From: JAAFIP01 sp963775085
Lineage (GTDB): Bacteria; Pseudomonadota; Gammaproteobacteria; Burkholderiales; Burkholderiaceae_C
Assembly: GCA_963775085.1 (NCBI GenBank)
Contig: CAVZHO010000011.1
Location: 248,001-312,000, forward strand
Length of the DNA: 64,000 bases
Reading direction: 5' to 3'
Below are positions 52,683 through 59,203 of this stretch, piece after piece; the first letter of the stretch is position 1; each line of letters opens with the position of its first letter. The translations under genes were made by a program, and so were the position numbers. The notes beneath the pieces were generated by a model. That model searched no databases, was not told the DNA's origin, and saw only the letters and a program-made list of their open reading frames with translations.

Positions 52683-53243
52683 TTATTGCAAGACAGATTG
52701 CACCCAGGCCTCGGCGCCGGAGGTGACGCCATTGTTGGCATTGATGACGGCATCATTGCCGAAGCCGCGGGCGGTGATCACAAAGCCAGCTCCTGCCGAA
52801 TTATTAACCCGCTGGATCACACACTGTGGTGGATTTTTATACTGGGTGGCAGCGCCGTCGGCTGACGCAGCAAAGGTACCAGTGACGGAAATAATATTGG
52901 CAGCCGTGCTCCAGGTGGCAGGAAGGCTCCAGGCACCTGCGCTGATCGCTGCCGTCAGTGTGGTGGCCAAAATGCGGGTGCGCGCAGCACTGTAGGTAAC
53001 GTCGTCTGAAAGCTCGGTACTTCTTGCGACTTGCTCGCAATACTTGAGTGCCAGTTCAGCCGCCTGCTGCGCCACAGCGGCAGTGCGCAGGCTGTTGGTG
53101 GTTTGCTCGGTCTGTGTGGCGTTGCGCATAGAGAGGGCACCCACCAGGGACAAAATGCCCAACAATACCAATACCAGGGCCAAAACAACGCCTTTCTGCG
53201 CGGTCAGCCCGGTGATGTCGGATGTTGGAATGCGCTGCTTCAT
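52683..53243 (-). CDS. pilX: Minor pilin PilX
   Basis: 186 residues. Hydrophobic N-terminal helix (QKGVVLALVLVLLGILSLVG) with cleavage expected after Gly18. As in other PilX proteins, the Glu normally at mature position 5 is missing. The rest is a globular domain with two Cys. It is coexpressed with pilW (12-bp gap) and pilY1. Confidence 0.9.
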   Translation of the reverse strand: MKQRIPTSDITGLTAQKGVVLALVLVLLGILSLVGALSMRNATQTEQTTNSLRTAAVAQQAAELALKYCEQVARSTELSDDVTYSAARTRILATTLTAAISAGAWSLPATWSTAANIISVTGTFAASADGAATQYKNPPQCVIQRVNNSAGAGFVITARGFGNDAVINANNGVTSGAEAWVQSVLQ

Positions 53244-53254
53244 GGAACGACCTG

Positions 53255-54229
53255 TTATTGAGAAAGTCGATTTTTCAACAAAATCGTGCTGGTATAGGCG
53301 CGCCGCAAAAAGCCGTCGGTGCTGGTCTGCTGGACATTGTTACAGTCAAAGTATTGGTTGGTGGTAGCGTTGGCAGACCTTGCGCTCAGATCCGAACTGG
53401 AGGTATTGCGCAGCAGCAGGCACACCCTGGCGGTGATCACACGTCTCCAGCGTTCGGGCTCAGCCGCGAAAGTTGTGTCAATCGCATTAGCCGTCATGTA
53501 AGCCACGGTGAAGGTGGCCGTTTGGCTGGAAGCCACGCCAAATGTGAGGTGCATCCTTTCGACCCCCTCCATGATGGGTTGAGGAGCGCTGAAGTTGACG
53601 ACACCGGTCGCCGCATTGCGACTCCTGGCCCCTTGGCAGTACAGCTCGGGGCCGCCAGAGGGTGTGCCGACGGTTCGGACAAAATACCGGTTGTCTGCCA
53701 GCGCATACAAAGGCTGCACCGGGCCGCCAGTGCCAGTTGCTGACGAAGGGGTCGAGGCGGTGATGCTCTCGCCAATGCAATTTGTGGGCGTAACAGCCGG
53801 CGGCACGCCAACCGGCATGGTATTGAGGGTGTCTGCTTCGTACCGCACCACCAGCGCGTCAGATGCCGTCGTGTTATTACAGGTGATATCCGAAAAGGCG
53901 GTTGTGGTGGTGACACTGAATCCACCGGTGCAACCCCGAATACCTGCGCTGCCTGCGCCATCGAGGTTTTTGCGCAGGGTGAAGGTAGGAGAGCCAACAA
54001 CCGCGCTGTAGCTTGCGAGGCGGATTTGTTGCTGCAATAGTCCTAGGGTGATAGCGGCATTTTCATTCAATCGCGCCTCGGTTTCAGACACCCTGCTGCC
54101 AGACGTAGTGCCTGAGTAAACGGCCAGCGCAGCAGCCACCACGATCAAGCCAATGGCCAACGCTACCATCAGCTCGAGCAGCGTGCGCCCAGCCGCGCGT
54201 AGCAATAAAGGACTGCGCGCTTGGGTCAT
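53255..54229 (-). CDS. pilW: Minor pilin PilW
   Basis: 324 residues. Leader ends at Gly14; helix TLLELMVALAIGLIVVAAAL has the Glu5-equivalent. The residue after the cut is Arg, which is unusual (Phe or Met is normal). The start at 54229 overlaps the pilV stop by 4 bp (ATGA). The C-terminal region is long, with several Cys. Part of the tip-priming minor pilin complex. Confidence 0.92.
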   Translation of the reverse strand: MTQARSPLLLRAAGRTLLELMVALAIGLIVVAAALAVYSGTTSGSRVSETEARLNENAAITLGLLQQQIRLASYSAVVGSPTFTLRKNLDGAGSAGIRGCTGGFSVTTTTAFSDITCNNTTASDALVVRYEADTLNTMPVGVPPAVTPTNCIGESITASTPSSATGTGGPVQPLYALADNRYFVRTVGTPSGGPELYCQGARSRNAATGVVNFSAPQPIMEGVERMHLTFGVASSQTATFTVAYMTANAIDTTFAAEPERWRRVITARVCLLLRNTSSSDLSARSANATTNQYFDCNNVQQTSTDGFLRRAYTSTILLKNRLSQ

Positions 54230-54780
54230 AGGGCAATCCGAAAGTACATGCATTTGACGGCAGCGCTGGTGGTTGCCGCAGCTGGGCAGCTCGTATTGCC
54301 CAGCATGGCAAAGCCTGAAGCCTGCTCGACCTCTGACCACATCACCCAGATGTCCATGGTGCGCTGGTTATTAAACAGATCGGCGGTGGTTTGCACGTAG
54401 GCATCGCCACCGGGCAGGTTCAGGCGCAGCAGATTGATCCATTGGGCCTGGTCCAATGCGGCCATGGTGGCGGCATCGCATGGCACCGTGGCATCGGTGC
54501 AGCCCGTGGCAGTGACGGGTGTTTTTGAGTACTGATAGGTCGTGGTTTTGGCGTAATTGGCAGAGTCAAAGCCCGGTACATTGGCCCGTGCGCGATCGGC
54601 GTAATCGGAGACCAGCAGCAGGGCGGTGCTGCGAATTTGAGACAATTTGTTGTACGTGCTGGAGGCCGCCGTCAGCCCGGCCATGCCCAGCATGCCGACC
54701 GACATGACCAGGATGGCCACCAGAACCTCCAGCAGCGAGGAACCACGCTGCCGGGAGTTGGGGATATCAGTGCAGCGCAT
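54226..54780 (-). CDS. pilV: Minor pilin PilV
   Basis: 184 residues. Leader to Gly13, then SSLLEVLVAILVMSVGMLGM with Glu at mature position 5. A globular domain follows with Cys pairs (GCTDATVPCD, and later TSCP, KCMY). Translationally coupled to pilW. It begins 2 bp after fimT on the same strand. Confidence 0.92.
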   Translation of the reverse strand: MRCTDIPNSRQRGSSLLEVLVAILVMSVGMLGMAGLTAASSTYNKLSQIRSTALLLVSDYADRARANVPGFDSANYAKTTTYQYSKTPVTATGCTDATVPCDAATMAALDQAQWINLLRLNLPGGDAYVQTTADLFNNQRTMDIWVMWSEVEQASGFAMLGNTSCPAAATTSAAVKCMYFRIAL

Positions 54781-54782
54781 CT

Positions 54783-55358
54783 TCAGTATTCTCCAGTACA
54801 GTCAGTGTTGTCCTTGACCACACGAGTACGCCCGGTGAAGCTGATGCACAGGGCCTTTCGTATGGTTCCGCCGCTATCCCAACTAAAGTTCATCCCTTGG
54901 CTTCCCGCACCGTACTGCATTAACCCCGTCGGGGAAAACGCGAACGCTCGCAACGTTGCAGAGCTGGAGGTGATGTTGTCGAAGTTATTTAGCGCACTCT
55001 GCGAGCGCACGACTTCATCAGCTACAGTGACCCCTCCACTGGCATCGTTGTCCACATAGACAATCCAGCCGCTAGCCCAGCCGCTTGGCAGGTTGTTGCC
55101 GGCACCACAGGTGGTTCCATTGTCGCTGCGGCACATTCTGACGAAGCGGCCACGTTTGACAGCCTCAGATCGGGCCAATTGCAAGCTGGCGCTGAAAGCA
55201 TTTACGGCATTGGCAACCTGCCAATTTCCAATAAAAGTGCGTAGCGAGGGCAAGGCCAGGGCTGTCAAAATACCAACGATAGAGAGCACCACCATCATTT
55301 CAATGAGGGTGAATCCATGGGTCGCAGCTGTGTGGTGACGCTTGGGTGCGAATTGCAT
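54783..55358 (-). CDS. fimT: Minor pilin FimT/GspH family
   Basis: 191 residues. Leader MQFAPKRHHTAATHG, helix FTLIEMMVVLSIVGILTALA. GspH/FimT core (LARSEAVKRGRFVRMCRSDN, WIVYVDNDASGG, FSPTGLMQYGAG). FimT binds DNA in some competent species. The start at 55358 is set by the leader; upstream codons are not pilin-like. First of the fimT-pilV-pilW-pilX-pilY1-pilE unit. Confidence 0.92.
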   Translation of the reverse strand: MQFAPKRHHTAATHGFTLIEMMVVLSIVGILTALALPSLRTFIGNWQVANAVNAFSASLQLARSEAVKRGRFVRMCRSDNGTTCGAGNNLPSGWASGWIVYVDNDASGGVTVADEVVRSQSALNNFDNITSSSATLRAFAFSPTGLMQYGAGSQGMNFSWDSGGTIRKALCISFTGRTRVVKDNTDCTGEY

Positions 55359-55492
55359 AGTAGGTAATGTAAGTTTTTGCTGGCCGATTGCTGCATATTG
55401 GCAGATAAACGGCAAATTTGTACGACGAGCGGTTACGTATCTGCTTTTTGGCACCAAAATTCGTTATCGAGGTGCACTTGGCGGTTGATGGC

Positions 55493-55942
55493 CTATTTCT
55501 TTACCTCATCCACCAACGCCCGAAACTCGTCAATGTCCTCAAAATTGCGGTACACACTGGCAAAGCGTACGTAGGCGACTTTGTCGAGCTTTTTCAGTTC
55601 GCGCATGACGAGTTCGCCCAGGCGGGGGCTTTGGATCTCGCGCGCTCCGAGGGCGAGGAGCTTTTCTTCGATGCGCTCGATGGCGCTGTCCACCTGCTCG
55701 GTGCTGACGGGGCGCTTGCGTAGCGCCAGCTTCATGCTGGCTTGCAATTTGCCGCGCTCGTACTCGATGCGGCGGCCATCCTTTTTTACTACCGCCGGGA
55801 AGTTGACCTCGGGGCGCTCGTAGGTGGTAAAGCGCTTTTCGCAGGCGCTGCACTGGCGGCGGCGGCGGATGAAGTTGGCATCCTCCGAAATGCGGGTATC
55901 GATCACCTGGGTGTCCAGGTGATTGCAAAAAGGGCATTTCAT
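55493..55942 (-). CDS. nrdR: Transcriptional repressor NrdR
   Basis: 149 residues; nucleotide-sensing repressor of ribonucleotide reductase genes. Zinc ribbon MKCPFCNHLDTQVIDTR with CSACEKRFTTYE, followed by an ATP-cone domain (VVKKDGRRIEYERGKLQASM). It usually follows glyA, as here, with 175 bp between them containing repeat copy J. Confidence 0.96.
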   Translation of the reverse strand: MKCPFCNHLDTQVIDTRISEDANFIRRRRQCSACEKRFTTYERPEVNFPAVVKKDGRRIEYERGKLQASMKLALRKRPVSTEQVDSAIERIEEKLLALGAREIQSPRLGELVMRELKKLDKVAYVRFASVYRNFEDIDEFRALVDEVKK

Positions 55943-55972
55943 GCTGATTTATCCAATTTACCCATTAAATAT

Positions 55973-56020
55973 GCCTGTAGTCCCTGTCAAATGGTGATAG
56001 TTAGCTACATTAAATATAGC
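55973..56020 (-). repeat. Dispersed two-hairpin repeat, copy J
   Basis: Reads on the plus strand CTGTAGTCCCTGTCAAATGG then GATAGTTAGCTACATTAAA and TATAGC. Second hairpin GCTA/TAGC is intact, first is weak. It lies between glyA and nrdR. Confidence 0.78.
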
Positions 56021-56117
56021 AAACAGCAATCCATAAAAAACCAGCATGTCCGGTAAATGCGAGCAGACTCCTGCGCCCCATCGCGTCGTTAATGCCGCAG
56101 CGAACGCCCTCGCTCGC

Positions 56118-57362
56118 TCAGCCATACACCGGGAAGCGGCTGGTCAACGCCTTGACCTTGGCGCGCACGGCTTCGATGTTGGCTGCGTCGCGCGGGTGGT
56201 CCAGCACGTCGGCAATCAGGTTGGCCGTCGCGCGCGCCTCGTCCTCCTTGAAGCCGCGGGTGGTCATGGCGGGAGTGCCAATGCGCACGCCGCTGGTCAC
56301 CATCGGCTTTTCGGGGTCGTTGGGGATGCCGTTCTTGTTGATGGTCATGTAGGCATCGCCCAGCACGGCTTCGGCCTCTTTGCCGGTGATGTGTTTGTTG
56401 CGCAAATCAACCAGCATCACATGGCTTTCGGTGCGACCGCTGACGATGCGCAGGCCGCGCTGCACCAGGGTTTCGGCTACCACCACGGCATTTTTCACTA
56501 CCTGCTGCTGGTACAGCTTGAAACTGGGCTCCAGCGCTTCTTTGAATGCTATGGCTTTGGCTGCGATCACATGCATCAGCGGGCCGCCTTGCAGGCCGGG
56601 GAAGACGGCGCTGTTGATGGCTTTTTCGTGCTCGGCCTTCATCAAAATAATGCCACCGCGCGGGCCGCGCAGGCTCTTGTGGGTGGTGCTGGTGACCACG
56701 TCGGCGTGCGGCACGGGGTTGGGGTACACGCCTGCGGCGATCAAACCGGCGTAGTGCGCCATGTCGACCATAAAGATAGCGCCTACGGCTTTGGCCACCT
56801 TGGCAAAACGCTCAAAGTCGATGCGCAGCGCGTAGGCAGAGGCCCCGGCAATGATGAGTTTGGGCTTTTTCTCGTGCGCCAGGCGCTCCATCTGGTCGTA
56901 GTCGATTTCTTCTTTGTCGTTCAGGCCGTAGCTCACCACGTTAAACCACTTGCCACTCATGTTCAGTGCCATGCCGTGCGTGAGGTGGCCGCCTTCGGCC
57001 AGGCTCATGCCCATGATGGTGTCGCCGGGTTTGAGGAAGGCCAAGAAGACGGCCTGGTTGGCCGAGGCACCGCAGTGCGGCTGCACGTTGGCGCAGTCGG
57101 CGCCAAACAGCTGCTTGACGCGGTTAATGGCCAAAGTTTCGGCCACGTCCACATGCTCGCAGCCGCCGTAGTAGCGCTTGCCGGGATAGCCCTCGGCGTA
57201 TTTATTGGTCAACTGCGTGCCCTGCGCGGCCATGACGGCGGGGGAGGCGTAGTTCTCGCTGGCGATCAGCTCGATATGGTGCTCTTGGCGGGCATTTTCA
57301 GCAGTAATTGCGGCAAACAACTCGGGGTCGGTTTGTTCGATGAGGATGTTGCGGTGGTACAT
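56118..57362 (-). CDS. glyA: Serine hydroxymethyltransferase
   Basis: 414 residues; PLP enzyme that interconverts serine and glycine with tetrahydrofolate, main source of one-carbon units. IELIASENYASPAVM and YAEGYPGKRYYGGCEHVD near the start, catalytic Lys in STTHKSLRGPRGG, and C-terminal folate region. The start at 57362 (MYHRNILIEQTDPE) follows similarity. No riboswitch is recognised in the 266-bp gap upstream. Confidence 0.97.
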   Translation of the reverse strand: MYHRNILIEQTDPELFAAITAENARQEHHIELIASENYASPAVMAAQGTQLTNKYAEGYPGKRYYGGCEHVDVAETLAINRVKQLFGADCANVQPHCGASANQAVFLAFLKPGDTIMGMSLAEGGHLTHGMALNMSGKWFNVVSYGLNDKEEIDYDQMERLAHEKKPKLIIAGASAYALRIDFERFAKVAKAVGAIFMVDMAHYAGLIAAGVYPNPVPHADVVTSTTHKSLRGPRGGIILMKAEHEKAINSAVFPGLQGGPLMHVIAAKAIAFKEALEPSFKLYQQQVVKNAVVVAETLVQRGLRIVSGRTESHVMLVDLRNKHITGKEAEAVLGDAYMTINKNGIPNDPEKPMVTSGVRIGTPAMTTRGFKEDEARATANLIADVLDHPRDAANIEAVRAKVKALTSRFPVYG

Positions 57363-57628
57363 GGCGTGGCAGGTCCTGATGGTACTAAGGGTGGTCCCGT
57401 GCGCGTGCATGTGCACCACACCGGGTGGCCCGGGCGAACGGCAAGGCGCAATGGCTATGCGGCCGGTTGCGGCACACTTCCAAGTGGTATTTCCACGTCC
57501 GCGCTGGCACCTTGGGTAAGGGGCAGCGCCTATCGCCAGTTGCGTGCGGGCTTAAGTGTACCCGAGGCGGCAGGTTGCTATCTCTTTGCGATCGCTTGAA
57601 AAAATCTGGAAGCGATGCCTGGCGCAGT

Positions 57629-58474
57629 CTATGAAAGACTGGCGACTTTGTCGGCCAAATTGGGTGAGGGTGACGAAGCGGGTGGCCTTTGCGTGTCGCG
57701 TTCCATCACGGGCAGGGTTTGGGGTGCGGGGGGTAATACCAGCGGCACGGGTTTACCCGCTGCCACTGCGCGAAGGCGAGCGTATTCGGCCATCACTTTG
57801 GCGGTGTAGCCGCCTTCGGTCTCGTCGTTGGTGGCACCCACATACTGGCGCAGCCCACCTTCTACCGAGCCCGCACGTTGGATGCATTCTTTCAGCACGG
57901 CTACGCCTACGCGCAGGTTGGTGACCGGGTCAAAGGCGGCAAGCTTGCCACCAAAGTCTTCGTATTTATTGCTGTGTACCTTGGTCATCACCTGCATCAG
58001 GCCTTGTGCGCCGACGGCGCTTTGGGCAAAGGGGTTAAAGCCAGACTCCACGGCCATCACAGCCAGAATGAGAGTCGGCTCAATTTTGGCTTTACGGCCA
58101 ACCTCATAGGCCTCCACCACCAAGGCCGATAGGGGCTCGGGCGCAACGCGGTATTTTTTGCTCAGCCAATAGGCCAGCTTGGCCTGCTGCCTGGGCAGAT
58201 CCTGGGGGTTGGTCGCAGTGGCGCGGTCAATGGCATTGGGCTCGGCGTCAATCTCATCGGCTAAGGCCACCACGGGCTGGCGTGCTTGCAGCCAGCCCAT
58301 CAGTTCGGTCTCGCCCTGCTGGCGCAGTTCGGGTTTGGCTACCAGGGCGATCGTTACAAAGGCCAGCACCAGGCCCAGCACGGCAAAGCCGTTATGGGTA
58401 ATTTCAAATAGACCGTCGGCTACATCACCGGCAAAGGTGCGCAGGGCCGAGGTAAAGCGGGTAATGACTGTCAT
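57629..58474 (-). CDS. Membrane-anchored lytic transglycosylase (Slt domain)
   Basis: 281 residues. N-terminal membrane segment (FAVLGLVLAFVTIALVA, about 29-45) acts as anchor. SLT domain has catalytic Glu in AVMAVESGFNPFAQSAVGA and GLMQVMTKVHSNKYEDFGG. Pro/Ser-rich C-terminal tail. Cuts peptidoglycan glycan chains, forming anhydromuramyl ends. It stands alone between glyA and a long gap. It is a second SLT enzyme distinct from the one at 16.8 kb. Confidence 0.9.
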   Translation of the reverse strand: MTVITRFTSALRTFAGDVADGLFEITHNGFAVLGLVLAFVTIALVAKPELRQQGETELMGWLQARQPVVALADEIDAEPNAIDRATATNPQDLPRQQAKLAYWLSKKYRVAPEPLSALVVEAYEVGRKAKIEPTLILAVMAVESGFNPFAQSAVGAQGLMQVMTKVHSNKYEDFGGKLAAFDPVTNLRVGVAVLKECIQRAGSVEGGLRQYVGATNDETEGGYTAKVMAEYARLRAVAAGKPVPLVLPPAPQTLPVMERDTQRPPASSPSPNLADKVASLS

Positions 58475-58720
58475 GGGTACGCCTTTCTACGCGTGGAGCC
58501 GCTGTGCGGGTGCTGCTCTTGCGGCAGTTGACCTTCATGGTGTGGACACGGCGGCTTCTCGTTTGGATTGGATGCACGGGTCGATTGTTGGCTGCGCACT
58601 TGTGGAGGGGGTGTGCACTTGATCCATCCAACAACGCCCTTGCCGAACTCGGCAGGGTAACCAGGGTGCTGCCATCGACGGTGATTCTGCGCGCAACCCG
58701 ATGGGTTTAGATTCAGCGCG

Positions 58721-58749
58721 ATTATAAGGGAACACCCATGGCATGCCAG
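58721..58749 (-). promoter_or_regulatory. Candidate promoter of the membrane-anchored transglycosylase
   Basis: Minus strand CTGGCA (58749-58744), 17-bp spacer, TATAAT (58726-58721). -35 matches 4 of 6. It implies a leader of about 240 nt. Confidence 0.45.
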
Positions 58750-58789
58750 GCAAGGTGATACGTTTGCAAACACAATAGTATTTGCATTT

Positions 58790-58978
58790 TTTTGCAGGAA
58801 GAATACAGTGAAGTGGCTGGACGAACTCCAGTAACCTCAGGTGGGCAATCTATTGCCTGCTACGCGGCATGGACCTGAAACCTCCATTGCCGTGACCCCA
58901 GGCGGCATGCAGCTGAGCTGAGCCGCCAAGCCCGGCGGGTGTAGTCACCAGACTGTCCACCGGGCTTTCTTTTTGGCT
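58790..58978 (+). ncRNA. Candidate structured small RNA
   Basis: Non-coding and strongly self-complementary on the plus strand. Hairpins in order: GGCAAT/ATTGCC; GGCATGGA with TCCATTGCC; GGCGGC/GCCGCC; then the terminator. A nine-codon frame GTG..TAA (58808-58834) with AGGAAG upstream could be a leader peptide. I do not recognise the family. The downstream gene is on the same strand but past a terminator, so this looks like an independent transcript. Confidence 0.35.
58928..58976 (+). terminator. Terminator of the candidate small RNA
   Basis: Outer stem AAGCCCGG/CCGGGCTT (58928-58935 with 58960-58967) with inner GGTG/CACC, followed by TTCTTTTT. Confidence 0.8.
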
Positions 58979-58997
58979 AAAAATTTTCTTTAAATAG

Positions 58998-59045
58998 GCT
59001 CGTAGTCCATATGAACAGGACGTAAGCAGCTATTGATTAAGTAGC
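58998..59045 (-). repeat. Dispersed two-hairpin repeat, copy K
   Basis: Reads on the plus strand CGTAGTCCATATGAACAGGAC then GTAAGCAGCTATTGATTAAG and TAGC. GTCC/GGAC and GCTA/TAGC stems are both intact. Upstream of the DUF349 gene. Confidence 0.82.
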
Positions 59046-59203
59046 GTGTAGTGTTCGCAACCATGCTCTCAAAATCAGTATCTGGGATGGGCGCGCAACG
59101 CCACCAGCGGACAAAAATTGCGCAGACTGTAAAACCAGCGAAAATAGCGCATTGCGCGCCCATCGGTGCGCTGCACCTTACCCGCCCAATACGCGTCCCA
59201 TTT

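Larger units (their letters stand above)
58475..59203. other. Long non-coding stretch between transglycosylase and DUF349 genes
   Basis: 729 bp with no credible gene. From left: ~245-bp leader of the minus-strand transglycosylase with a candidate promoter (58721-58749), an inverted repeat TGCAAA/TTTGCA (58765-58786), a hairpin-rich segment ending in a terminator (58790-58978), and repeat copy K. Confidence 0.7.

Noticed and set aside
56046..57599. 517-codon open frame opposite glyA
   Set aside because: Lies antisense to a clearly conserved gene; the His/Gly/Val-rich product is a by-product of GC-rich codon use.
57363..57628. Glycine or ZTP riboswitch upstream of glyA
   Set aside because: GC-rich and partly structured, but the aptamer signature sequences could not be matched.
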